From contig JAGFZX010000011.1 in the NCBI GenBank assembly GCA_017889585.1, positions 1 to 64,000 on the forward strand: DNA of 64,000 bases, written 5' to 3'. Below the pieces are notes generated by a model. The model was not told where the DNA came from. It did not search any database and worked only from the letters and a program-made list of their open reading frames with translations. Of the stretch, positions 16,700 to 25,171 are shown in pieces (position 1 is the stretch's first letter; every line of letters starts with the position of its first letter). Made by a program: the position numbers and the translations under genes. Source of the stretch: Bacillota bacterium (GTDB lineage: Bacteria > Bacillota > Negativicutes > DSM-13327).

Positions 16700-18467
16700 A
16701 GTTGTATTTAGTAAGGAAGGCAAACAGGTAAATGTTGCTGAGGGCACCACATTACTACAGGCAGCACGAGAGGTTGGCGTGGTACTAGAAGCGCCCTGTG
16801 ACGGGCGAGGTACATGCGGTAAATGCCGTGTTAAAGCTGTGGGAATGATGAGCTTGCCTGGACAAGTTGAAATGCAGCAGCTAGACGAAGTACTAGCAGC
16901 AGATGTGAGATTTGCCTGTCAGGCTAAGGTATACGGCAATGTACAGGTAGAAACACTCTCAGATCATCGCGATACTTTTGTAACATTAGAGGCAGGACAA
17001 AGCAACAACTGGTGCTTTAAACCCTCCATAAAAAAAGTGAAATTTGATAGTTTAGCGAGTCAGAACCCTTTAATTAGCAGCTTAGTGCCAGTTTTTCCTG
17101 GCAATTTTCCGGCTATGTTGCAGGAACTCGCTGACGCATATGGCAAAGGAATGACCTGCTTTGAGGCTGTTGTAAAGAATGATCAGCTTCTCGATTTACA
17201 ATATCAACCTGGTAGGCCCTATTTCGGTTTATCAGTAGATATTGGTACAACGAGTGTTGTGGTAGAACTTTTCAATCTAGAAAACGGTGGGAAAATAGGG
17301 GTGACGTCCTGCCTTAATCCACAGGCCGAATTTGGCGGCGATGTGATGACAAGAATTTCTTTTGCTTCCCAGAATACTGAGGGCACACAAATTCTGCAGG
17401 ACAAAATTGTGGATGGTATTAATCGCTTAATTCATGAACTGGTTACACCTCAGAAGATAAATCGTGACGATATTTACGAAATAGTCATTGCCGGTAATAC
17501 CACTATGCTGCATTTGTTGCTAGGAGTTAATCCGCGTTCTTTAGCCTGCGCACCATATCGTCCGATTTTCATTCAAAGTATGATCGTTAATCCAGCGATC
17601 ATTGGGCTGCATATTGCGCCGCGCGGTATAGTAACAGTCTTGCCTTCGGTGGCTGCTTTTGTCGGTGCAGATATTGTTGCAGGTTTATTGGCTGTAGAAC
17701 TACATAAGTATTCAAAAACGGCCTTGTTCATTGATATAGGAACTAACGGCGAAATTGTTATCTGCAAAGATGGTCTGCTCATCGGGACATCTGCGGCAGC
17801 GGGCCCGGCGTTGGAAGGGATGAATATAGCATGTGGATGTCGCGCCCAGGATGGGGCGATTGAAGGTTTTACTATTGCTGACGATGGTACCATTAGCATC
17901 AAAACCATTGGTAATAATACCCCCAGAGGTATTTGTGGCAGCGGATTGATCGATTTGGTCGCGGAGTTAGTAAAGATTGGCGTAATCGAAAAAAATGGGC
18001 GATTTAGCAAAAAAGAAACATTAACACAATCTTTAGCGGCTAAATTAGTAAAGATCGATGGTCAGCAGGTGTTCCTAATATCTGAAGAGGGACCTGTTTT
18101 TCTCAGCCAGAAAGATATACGTCAAGTTCAACTAGCTAAGGGCGCAATTGTGGCGGCTATCGAATTATTATTGAAAGAACTAAATATAGCTCATAACGAT
18201 ATCGATGAAGTATTGGTAGCGGGTGCTTTTGGCTTTCACCTAAATCCCTCATCGCTAATCGGGATTGGACTACTACCACTAGCCTTCCAAGATAAAATCC
18301 GCTTTGTTGGTAATACAGCGAATGAAGGAGCTAAGGCCGTCTTGCTTAATTATGATGCCAGTATGGAGATACTGCAGATTGGACAGAATTTAAGAATTAA
18401 GGAACTTTCTTTACAACCGGAATTTCAGGAGTATTTTGTTCAGTCTTTGGCATTCCCCACATTCTGA
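16677..18467 (+). CDS. RACo-type ATP-dependent reductive activator of corrinoid protein (2Fe-2S, ASKHA fold)
   Basis: A 596-residue protein. The N-terminal ferredoxin-like domain has C41-x5-C47-x2-C50 (PCDGRGTCGKC) and C81 (RFACQ) for a plant-type 2Fe-2S cluster. A linker follows, then the DUF4445/ASKHA region with SVDIGTTSVVVELF, IAGNTTMLHLLLG, FIDIGTNGEIV and VAGAFGFHLNPSSLIGIGLLP. This is the RACo architecture: ATP-driven reduction of inactive Co(II) corrinoid to Co(I). A start at 16527 would overlap the upstream gene by 170 bp. ATG 16677, with AAGGGAG 5 bp upstream, removes the odd N-terminus. It is last in the operon, with a terminator at 18609. Confidence 0.9.
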   Translation: MVLLKLHEVVFSKEGKQVNVAEGTTLLQAAREVGVVLEAPCDGRGTCGKCRVKAVGMMSLPGQVEMQQLDEVLAADVRFACQAKVYGNVQVETLSDHRDTFVTLEAGQSNNWCFKPSIKKVKFDSLASQNPLISSLVPVFPGNFPAMLQELADAYGKGMTCFEAVVKNDQLLDLQYQPGRPYFGLSVDIGTTSVVVELFNLENGGKIGVTSCLNPQAEFGGDVMTRISFASQNTEGTQILQDKIVDGINRLIHELVTPQKINRDDIYEIVIAGNTTMLHLLLGVNPRSLACAPYRPIFIQSMIVNPAIIGLHIAPRGIVTVLPSVAAFVGADIVAGLLAVELHKYSKTALFIDIGTNGEIVICKDGLLIGTSAAAGPALEGMNIACGCRAQDGAIEGFTIADDGTISIKTIGNNTPRGICGSGLIDLVAELVKIGVIEKNGRFSKKETLTQSLAAKLVKIDGQQVFLISEEGPVFLSQKDIRQVQLAKGAIVAAIELLLKELNIAHNDIDEVLVAGAFGFHLNPSSLIGIGLLPLAFQDKIRFVGNTANEGAKAVLLNYDASMEILQIGQNLRIKELSLQPEFQEYFVQSLAFPTF

Positions 18468-18502
18468 AGTTGAGTTTATGGGGTGTTTGGTTCAGGTTTG
18501 GC

Positions 18503-18536
18503 TTGTTTGATTTATTGACTTATTTGAAATAAAAGG
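18503..18536 (+). repeat. 34-bp direct repeat, right copy (flanks corrinoid operon)
   Basis: Partner of 12714-12747 (29 of 34 identical). The preceding GGTTCAGG (about 18489) also resembles the stem arm at 11976. Confidence 0.5.
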
Positions 18537-18608
18537 GATTTTACGCTATTCTGCCGATGGCAGAAGAGTGTTATTGGCGATGTGGCGCCGAATTGAGATA
18601 TGTAACGT

Positions 18609-18650
18609 AAATGGCTTGAATCCTTTTAAAGTGAGGATTTAAGCCATTTT
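18609..18650 (+). terminator. Terminator after the corrinoid operon
   Basis: AAATGGCTTGAATCC (18609-18623) pairs with GGATTTAAGCCATTT (18635-18649) with one G-U pair. Only a short T-stretch follows. Confidence 0.65.
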
Positions 18651-18766
18651 CTACTTGAATGGCGAAAAATTCCGCAAAGATTCATTATGAGAACGTGCAG
18701 GATTTATATATTTTAATGGTAAATATATATTTGGAAAGAATGTAGAAGGAAAAAGGAGTAATTATA

Positions 18767-19540
18767 TTGGATTTGAAAAATGTTGAGCAAGCTGTTGAGG
18801 AATTTTGGCGGAATAACTCTCTTAATACAGTTGAAGAATTAGATAATTTGCAAATTTTTTCTAGACCTTTAATAGGAGTAGCAGGGGCGCAGGATGAGCT
18901 CTTCGAGTGCCTTAAAGATGAAGATGCTGTAGGAACGGAGCATATGTCACCAAATCAATGGTTGGCTAGCAGTAAATCGGTTATTACATATTTTTTACCA
19001 TTTACGGCGGAAGTTCGTGAGGCTAATAGGTGTATGGGATTGCCTGCACGGGAATGGTTATTCGGGCGAATCGAAGGGGAATTATTTAACAAAGCTTTGT
19101 GCCGATTCTTAGTTCGTTGGTTTAAAGAGGAAGGATACGAAGCGCTAGCACCAGCGGTAGATGAGCGATTTAAGATTGTTAATCGCAGAAGTAACTGGTC
19201 TGAAAGGCATGTTGCATATGTAGCTGGATTAGGGACGTTTAGTCTTAGTTGTTCGATCATTACCAAGTGCGGATCGGCAGGGCGATTAGGCAGCATTATA
19301 GTGAGTGCACCAATAGAGCCAACTCCTCGAGATTATATGACTAAAGATGAAAATTGCATAAAGTGTGGGGCATGTATTGTGCGGTGTCCGCCTCTAGCCA
19401 TTAGCGAGAGCGGCAAAGATCATGCTGTTTGCTCGGAGTATCTTGACAGAGTTTTAGCTCGTTTTCATCCTAGATACGGCTGTGGAAAATGCCAGTCTGG
19501 AGTGCCCTGCGAAGATCGAATTCCTGGGGCGAGAAAATGA
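18767..19540 (+). CDS. QueG-like 4Fe-4S ferredoxin-domain protein
   Basis: A 257-residue protein starting TTG 18767, 8 bp after AAAGGAG. The N-terminal part resembles epoxyqueuosine reductase-like proteins (WLASSKSVITYFLPF; HVAYVAGLGTFSLS). The C-terminal half has a ferredoxin block CIKCGACIVRCP and a second Cys group with YGCGKCQSGVPC. It lacks the HEAT-like tail and is not the main QueG, since a better queG lies at 36820. The family binds cobalamin in QueG and in reductive dehalogenases. Together with its position right after a corrinoid operon, this raises the possibility of a corrinoid redox partner, but it has its own leader and that role is speculation. Confidence 0.7.
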   Translation: MDLKNVEQAVEEFWRNNSLNTVEELDNLQIFSRPLIGVAGAQDELFECLKDEDAVGTEHMSPNQWLASSKSVITYFLPFTAEVREANRCMGLPAREWLFGRIEGELFNKALCRFLVRWFKEEGYEALAPAVDERFKIVNRRSNWSERHVAYVAGLGTFSLSCSIITKCGSAGRLGSIIVSAPIEPTPRDYMTKDENCIKCGACIVRCPPLAISESGKDHAVCSEYLDRVLARFHPRYGCGKCQSGVPCEDRIPGARK

Positions 19541-19596
19541 AGCTTTCACGATAACCGAATGATTCAAGAAAACGGAGAAAAAAACAGCAATGAACA

Positions 19597-21690
19597 GTGG
19601 CTAGGGGGGAGTGGTGCCTGCTGAAAAAGTTAACTCAGAGTATGGTATTTTCCGAGGGTATATTAGCGACCCGCAATGTGATTATCTTATTTGGAGTTTT
19701 TTTACTTTGTGTTCTCTGGATAGGCCTTTTCTATAAGGTGCAAAGTGAGCGACAATTGGAAATTGATGCTGCTTTTAAAGAAACAGGCAGACTTGCCCGT
19801 TCCTTTGAAGAACATACTTTGCGTACTATTAAGGGGGCTGATCAGGCAGCATTGTTTCTAAAATATCAATATGAAAAAATGGGAAGGAATATTGATATTT
19901 CTCAGTACAGAAGTGAAGTACAGTTTGTAAGACAACCCTTCGTGTTACTGAGCATTATAGATGAACACGGAGATTTAGCCAGCAGCAGTCAAGTGCCTTT
20001 TGTACCGTCTAATGTGAAGGATCGTGAACACTTTTTCGTACATAAGGATTTTGACAGTAGACAGTTATTTGTTAGTAAGCCTGTGCTAGGACGGTCTTCT
20101 GGAAAATGGTCAATCCAAATGACTCGCCGTGTCAATAAGGCAGATGGCTCATTCGGAGGAGTGGTAGTTGTTTCGGTGGATCCCTTTTATTTTGGCGAAT
20201 TCTATAAGCAGGTTGATTTAGGGGGGAAATCCATGGTTACTTTAATTGGACGGGATGGTATTGTACGAGCGCGTGGGCTTGATCAAAATGAAAATATTGG
20301 GAGAGATGTGAGTAATAGTCCTTTAATGGGCTATTTGAAATCTAGTGACGCTGGGCATTATATTGGGACAAGTACAGTTGATGGCATCAAGCGAATATAT
20401 AGCTATCGTGCCTTGAAAGAATATCCGTTTGTAGTACTGGTGGGAATTGATAAACAGGAAGCTTTTGGAGAATTCAATCAGCGCCTTGTTAGCTATTATT
20501 ATATTGCTGCAGCACTGACCCTTATGATTATTACGTTTATTATATTGCTGCTCGTTGCTTCCGAAGGGCAAAAACGCAATTCTGAGGCACTGAAGCAAGC
20601 TAGAGACAGTCTGGAAGTTAAGGTGTGGGAAAGAACCCAGGAACTATTCGCCGCCAATCAAGAACTTATGGCAATGAATGAAGAACATATTGCACTAAAC
20701 GAAGAGCTTCGCCATAATAATCAAGAAATACAAAAGGAAATTACATATCGGAAAAGAATAGAAAGTATATTGCAAAGTTCTCAAGAAGAGTTGATACAAA
20801 AAAATGATGAGCTGACGATTGCTTTGGAAACTGTGAAGAGCACCCAGAACCATCTGATTCAGCAGGAAAAATTGGCGGGAATTGGACAATTGGCCGCTGG
20901 CGTTGCTCACGAAATCAATAATCCGTTGGGGTTTATTACCAATAATCTTGAAACCTTAGAGCAGTATTATACTGCCTTCAATAGTATACTTGCAGAGTAT
21001 CAGGAACTGGGGTCTAGTATTACTTTCGCTGATGATCGACAGATTTCTAAAAAAATGAACCAGATCCTTAGGCTGGAAGAAGAACATGAACTAGACTACA
21101 TCCTCCATGACCTCCCAGAACTTTTTCGGGATACCAACGAAGGTCTGAACCGGATGAGTAAGATTGTTAAAGGAATTGGGGCTTTTTCGCGGGTAGATCA
21201 AGAGAAAGTGTTCACTCAGTATGATCTACATAAAGGGCTAGAAAACACATTGCTGATAGCGCGCAATGAAATAAAATATAATGCTGTTGTCGAAAAAATC
21301 CTTGGTGAAATTCCCACAGTTGAGGCGATGGGTAGCGAAATTAATCAAGTATTGCTTAACATTATTGTCAATGCGGTGCAGGCCATTAAAGAAAAAAATG
21401 GGGAAAAGAAGGGGGAAATTAGAATATTGACATGGCATGATGAACAATTTGTTTATTGTGCCATTGAAGATAATGGGATTGGAATTTCTTCAGAAAATTT
21501 GAATCATATCTTCAATCCATTTTTCACCACAAAGCCGATTGGACAGGGAACCGGAATGGGGCTCAGTATTTCCTATGACATCATCGTTAATCGCCACCAT
21601 GGTGAGATTGAGGCTGAAAGTTGTTCTGGCGTAGGCACAAAATTTACCATTAAATTGCCAATAAAACATGAGTTGATCGAGAAAAATTGA
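19597..21690 (+). CDS. Cache-domain membrane sensor histidine kinase
   Basis: About 690 residues. TM1 is near residues 25-50. An extracytoplasmic dCache sensor follows (SIIDEHGDLASSS, DREHFFVHKDFDS, VTLIGRDGIVRARG). TM2 is near 298-322, then a long coiled coil rich in Glu and Asn to about 425. HisKA has the phosphoacceptor near residue 438 in GVAHEINNPLGF; HATPase_c has NIIVNAVQAI, EDNGIGI and GTGMGLSIS. The start is unclear. GTG 19597 has no ribosome binding site, while AGGGGGGAG (19603-19611) lies 6-9 bp before in-frame CTG codons at 19618 and 19621; ATG 19642 is the next standard start. It converges on a response-regulator gene, its likely partner. Confidence 0.85.
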   Translation: MARGEWCLLKKLTQSMVFSEGILATRNVIILFGVFLLCVLWIGLFYKVQSERQLEIDAAFKETGRLARSFEEHTLRTIKGADQAALFLKYQYEKMGRNIDISQYRSEVQFVRQPFVLLSIIDEHGDLASSSQVPFVPSNVKDREHFFVHKDFDSRQLFVSKPVLGRSSGKWSIQMTRRVNKADGSFGGVVVVSVDPFYFGEFYKQVDLGGKSMVTLIGRDGIVRARGLDQNENIGRDVSNSPLMGYLKSSDAGHYIGTSTVDGIKRIYSYRALKEYPFVVLVGIDKQEAFGEFNQRLVSYYYIAAALTLMIITFIILLLVASEGQKRNSEALKQARDSLEVKVWERTQELFAANQELMAMNEEHIALNEELRHNNQEIQKEITYRKRIESILQSSQEELIQKNDELTIALETVKSTQNHLIQQEKLAGIGQLAAGVAHEINNPLGFITNNLETLEQYYTAFNSILAEYQELGSSITFADDRQISKKMNQILRLEEEHELDYILHDLPELFRDTNEGLNRMSKIVKGIGAFSRVDQEKVFTQYDLHKGLENTLLIARNEIKYNAVVEKILGEIPTVEAMGSEINQVLLNIIVNAVQAIKEKNGEKKGEIRILTWHDEQFVYCAIEDNGIGISSENLNHIFNPFFTTKPIGQGTGMGLSISYDIIVNRHHGEIEAESCSGVGTKFTIKLPIKHELIEKN

Positions 21691-21735
21691 AAAAAGTTAG
21701 TTCGTATTTTATGTGATACGAACTAACTTTTTTTT
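21690..21735. terminator. Bidirectional terminator between kinase and response regulator
   Basis: A 16-bp perfect stem (AAAAGTTAGTTCGTAT at 21692, ATACGAACTAACTTTT at 21716) with T-runs in both directions. Confidence 0.9.
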
Positions 21736-21759
21736 CATATAAAACGCCTACAAAGTCAA

Positions 21760-22434
21760 TCATTCTACAGCAGAGGCCTTGGTCAGACCGAGTTCTATGC
21801 CTTTCGCAACAGCCTTAGTACGACTATTTACGTCCATTTTATAGAAAAGGTTATTTAAATGGGTTTTTACGGTACCGATCGTTATGTGTAGCTGTATTGC
21901 TATTTCCGCATTGGAAAAACCTTTTGCTAGTAACGAGAGAACTTCCTTTTCTTTTATCGTTAAAGGGGTGTAAAGTTCGGAAAAGACGCGTTGTTCTAAT
22001 AATGGTTCATTTTGAATTTCAGGATTTCTTTTATCTTCTGCAATGCACTCGTTATAGGCGCGAATGGCATCATGAACGACTAAACGAATGGAGCCAGCGG
22101 GAGTTGGTTTTGTTAAAAAAGCGGTAATTTTGCCGTGATTGATTGCATCGATTGCCATCTGAAGTTCTGCGCAACCTGTTAGCATGATTCGTTGGATATT
22201 CTTATCAAAGCTATGAATTTTAGAAAAAAGCTCTATGCCATTCATAAAGGGCATGCGGAAATCCGATATTACAACAGCAAAAGGCCCGTGATGTTCAATG
22301 ATTTTTAGCGCTTGGACGGGGTCTGTAGTTGTTACTATTTCAAAATGGCTACGCATAATGCGCCGCATCGATGATAAAAAACTATCATCATCATCAACAA
22401 TTAATATTTTAGTGTGGCTTCCATTGCTTATCAA
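21760..22434 (-). CDS. Response regulator, receiver plus LuxR-type HTH
   Basis: A 224-residue protein. The receiver domain spans residues 8-125, with acidic cluster D14-D17, phosphoacceptor D58 (VISDFRMPFMNG) and the conserved Lys in AFLTKPTP. A NarL/LuxR helix-turn-helix follows near residues 155-218 (LTIKEKEVLSLLAKGFSNAE, then IGTVKTHLNNLFYKM). The receiver is of the kind often found with HD-GYP or cyclase outputs, here joined to a DNA-binding domain. The start is TTG 22434, preceded by GGAAGGTGAG on the minus strand. It converges with the Cache kinase across one shared terminator; pairing is inferred from position. Confidence 0.85.
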   Translation of the reverse strand: MISNGSHTKILIVDDDDSFLSSMRRIMRSHFEIVTTTDPVQALKIIEHHGPFAVVISDFRMPFMNGIELFSKIHSFDKNIQRIMLTGCAELQMAIDAINHGKITAFLTKPTPAGSIRLVVHDAIRAYNECIAEDKRNPEIQNEPLLEQRVFSELYTPLTIKEKEVLSLLAKGFSNAEIAIQLHITIGTVKTHLNNLFYKMDVNSRTKAVAKGIELGLTKASAVE

Positions 22435-22743
22435 TTTCTCACCTTCCTACATTCGAATAGGTTGCTTACTTTGTTATATTATACTTAAAATCGCTTTTTT
22501 CCTCTATCTTTTGATAGATTTGTGCTATTTGTGACAAATATCGATTAACCCCGTGGATTTACAGAGATTTAGGCCAGTTAAAAAAAATCATATATATGTC
22601 TTTTGCTAGATGTTAGTGACTATGCATTAGTTTAAAATGAAATCAATAAAACTCCTGGGTTGAGAAAATTCTAAAATTTTTGACAACTAAACAGAATGAT
22701 AATAGCAGGACTACTAATTCAAAATAGGAGAGGTGGTGTTGTA

Positions 22744-23139
22744 ATGGAAGAGAAACCATTACTACTATTCCGAGGGGGAACTGAAATATATGGTGTTCCT
22801 ATAGATGATGTAAGCGGAATTATCTCTAATGCAGGAATCAATGGACTGTCTATGTTTGGAAATGTCGAGGCATCTATTCCTTTACAGGACAAGTCAATCC
22901 CAAATCCGGATATGGATGTAGGCTTAAAGAAGAGCGCGATCATAACCCACGTGAATGGAGTTCAAATTCTGATTATAGTAGATGAGGTTATCCAAGAAAG
23001 AAAGCTAGTCAATACTGGCTCTGAACTGGATGCAAGGATAGTTCCTCTTCAAATATGGAAGTTCAATCCAGGAATGGGAGCTATATGTGAGTCAGATGAA
23101 AGTGAGAGAGGATCTAACTTCAAGAGAGAATCAATTTAA
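22744..23139 (+). CDS. CheW-like domain protein (divergent)
   Basis: A 131-residue protein that reads like a diverged CheW fold: [22 protein letters not shown] at the start, [22 protein letters not shown] in the middle and [11 protein letters not shown] near the end. The usual CheW motif for the receptor interface (NLRG) is not evident. ATG 22744 follows AGGTGG by 7 bp. It lies 19 bp before a soluble chemoreceptor and upstream of a typical CheW, so it probably belongs to the same signalling unit. Its C-terminal 15 residues are charged and may be disordered. Confidence 0.6.
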   Translation: MEEKPLLLFRGGTEIYGVPIDDVSGIISNAGINGLSMFGNVEASIPLQDKSIPNPDMDVGLKKSAIITHVNGVQILIIVDEVIQERKLVNTGSELDARIVPLQIWKFNPGMGAICESDESERGSNFKRESI

Positions 23140-23158
23140 ATTAATAGGAGGAATTATC

Positions 23159-24220
23159 ATGGCTCAATATCAAAATATAAACATGAACACTATAGGTAAT
23201 GGGTTGGATTTAAGTTCAGTAAAGTTGGCAGATGTCATTGATATTGCGTTTTTGCAACAATTTCAGGATGACTTTGCCAAGGGTGTTGGTTTAGCAAGTG
23301 TGACTGTTGATCCAGAGGGAACACCTGTTACCGATCCAAGTAGCTATATTAGATTTTGTAGGGATTACACCCATTCAACTGAATGTGGGGATAATCGCTG
23401 TGCCGAATCCCATCGTAAAGGTGGCGAAGAAGCTGCCCGAACCGGTAAACCGGTAGTATACGAGTGTCATGCAGGTCTTATTGACTTTGCTGCTCCGATT
23501 ATGCTAGAAGGACGACAGATTGGAACCATTTTAGGGGGACAAGTATTGACTGCTCCTCCTGATGAAGAAAAGTATCGCAGGATTGCTAAAGAAATCGGTG
23601 TTGATCCAGAAGAATATGTCAAGGCATCAAAAGAAGCTGCTATTTTAACGAAAGAGAGGATTGAAGCTGCTGCCAATGTACTCTATATTGTTGCCAATAG
23701 CATGTCCAAGTCTGCTTATCAACAGCTAAAGCTAAAGTCTATGGCGGATACACTGAATGATAGTTTGCATCAAGTTTCTGCAACGATGGAAGAATTAGCA
23801 GCTTCGGCTACGGATATCAGTGGTAATCAAGCAAGTTTAAATAATGAAATAAAAAATGTAAATGAAGTGACTGGTAAAATTGACCAAGTTATGGATTTCA
23901 TTAAAGATATTGCTGATGAAACTCGATTATTAGGTTTAAATGCAGCTATTGAAGCAGCGAGAGCCGGTGAAGCTGGTCTCGGATTTGGTGTTGTAGCACA
24001 AGAAATTAGAAAACTTTCAGCCGATTCCAAAGAAACGGTCGGTAAAATAAAAGATTTAACAACAATTATAAAAGTATCTGTGGATAAAACAGTACATATG
24101 GGTGGAGAAACAACTTCTGCCACCGAGCAGCAAGCTGCTGCTATTGAAGAAGTGACAGCCAGCGTACAGGAGATTACCAGTCTTATCGAACAATTGAATG
24201 ATATTGCGAATGATAAGTAA
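23159..24220 (+). CDS. Soluble methyl-accepting chemotaxis protein with PocR sensory domain
   Basis: A 353-residue protein with no membrane segment. Residues about 25-180 match the PocR ligand-binding domain: a Cys group ([16 protein letters not shown]), then [18 protein letters not shown] and [10 protein letters not shown]. Residues about 200-350 form the MCP signalling domain with the hairpin tip [20 protein letters not shown]. PocR domains are thought to bind small organic compounds and occur in regulators such as the propanediol activator PocR. ATG 23159 follows AGGAGG by 6 bp; an upstream ATG (23087) would overlap the CheW-like gene and has no site. It is flanked by two CheW-like genes, suggesting a dedicated cytoplasmic receptor complex. 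Confidence 0.85.
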   Translation: MAQYQNINMNTIGNGLDLSSVKLADVIDIAFLQQFQDDFAKGVGLASVTVDPEGTPVTDPSSYIRFCRDYTHSTECGDNRCAESHRKGGEEAARTGKPVVYECHAGLIDFAAPIMLEGRQIGTILGGQVLTAPPDEEKYRRIAKEIGVDPEEYVKASKEAAILTKERIEAAANVLYIVANSMSKSAYQQLKLKSMADTLNDSLHQVSATMEELAASATDISGNQASLNNEIKNVNEVTGKIDQVMDFIKDIADETRLLGLNAAIEAARAGEAGLGFGVVAQEIRKLSADSKETVGKIKDLTTIIKVSVDKTVHMGGETTSATEQQAAAIEEVTASVQEITSLIEQLNDIANDK

Positions 24221-24251
24221 GTAGGAATTATATAGAAGGGAGGCACTATTT

Positions 24252-24704
24252 GTGAGCATCCAATTAGTTGTATTTGCATTAGATGATGAAGAATATGGTA
24301 TTGATGTATCAGCAGTTAACGGTATTTTACGATCAAAAAAGTTTAAAATACAGGCACTGCCAGGGACTGGTCGGGGAGTAGAAGGGATGATCAATCTAAG
24401 AGGAAAAGTAAATTATATTTTCAACCTAAGAAGCAAATTTAACTTGGTGGAAAAGGAAATTTCCGAAGAAAGCAAATTTATCATGTTAAATGCTAATGGA
24501 TCAACCACTGGTTGTATTGTAGATGAAGTAACAGACATTGTTAAGTTAAATGATGATGAAGTTCAGCCTGCTCCGGATTTTATTAATCATGGTAGTAAGA
24601 ATTGCATTACAGGTATTGGTAAAATTGATGATCGGATGATTATTATATTAGATCCAGAAAAAATATTTATAGAAGAAGCGATGGGTGGCAATTGTGGTTT
24701 GTGA
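24252..24704 (+). CDS. CheW-family chemotaxis coupling protein
   Basis: A 150-residue CheW-like protein beginning at GTG 24252 after GGGAGG. It keeps the typical sequence landmarks: VVFALDDEEYGIDVSAVNGIL at the N-terminus, LPGTGRGVEGMINLRGKV (receptor and kinase interface), CIVDEVTDIVKL and GIGKIDDRMIIILDPEKI. CheW links chemoreceptors to CheA. No CheA gene is in the window, so this coupler, the PocR receptor and the CheW-like protein may supply a remote CheA or act as a separate array. It is last in the three-gene unit. Confidence 0.85.
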   Translation: MSIQLVVFALDDEEYGIDVSAVNGILRSKKFKIQALPGTGRGVEGMINLRGKVNYIFNLRSKFNLVEKEISEESKFIMLNANGSTTGCIVDEVTDIVKLNDDEVQPAPDFINHGSKNCITGIGKIDDRMIIILDPEKIFIEEAMGGNCGL

Positions 24705-24830
24705 TGAGTTTCTTACATAAATAAGTAGTAGTAAAAATTACAAAAAAGAAAAAAGTATGTTCTTTTTATGGAGAACTGTTCCTTTGTTAGAAGTAGAATA
24801 TTTCTTAGATATATTTTTGAAATTTAGGTA

Positions 24831-24858
24831 TTGACATTGAGATGTATTTTGGTATAAT
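24831..24858 (+). promoter_or_regulatory. Strong sigma-A-type promoter of the T-box operon
   Basis: TTGACA (24831-24836), a 16-bp spacer and TATAAT (24853-24858), both perfect consensus hexamers. They lie about 40 bp upstream of the T-box leader. Confidence 0.8.
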
Positions 24859-24899
24859 TTAGTAAATACATCAATTAAATGCCATGAATGGGAGAAGTA

Positions 24900-25147
24900 A
24901 GATTGTTGCGCTTTTCAGAGAATCGGTGGGTGGTGCGAACCGGTAGGCAAACTAACTGAAATACACCCAGGAGCAGCAAGGTCGAAATACATTGAGTAGA
25001 CCGAGACGGAGTGCCACCGTTAACAAGGCTAAGGTATCGGAAAAATTCCCGTACCCGAACAGAGCGGCTTGCCATGAGCAAGCAGGGTGGTACCACGGAA
25101 TTAAAATCCCGTCCCTGTAGAAATACAGAGATGGGATTTTTTATTTT
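24900..25147 (+). ncRNA. T-box leader with tyrosine specifier (UAC) upstream of a tyrosine phenol-lyase-like gene
   Basis: The base of stem I is TTGTTGC (24903-24909) with GCAGCAA (24973-24979). AGAGAA is followed by the distal hairpin around CGGTGGGTGGTGCGAACCGG. On the 3' side the specifier loop reads GAAATACACCC, with TAC at 24962-24964 followed by A, as at the usual specifier position. The T-box proper AGGGTGGTACCACGG is at 25084-25098. A terminator follows: AATCCCGTC pairs with GATGGGATT, then TTTTT, ending about 25147. T-box leaders read through when the matching tRNA is uncharged, here tRNA-Tyr. The specifier is assigned by eye from position and sequence context. Confidence 0.85.
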
Positions 25148-25171
25148 ATAAAAAAAGAGGAGTGGATGGAA

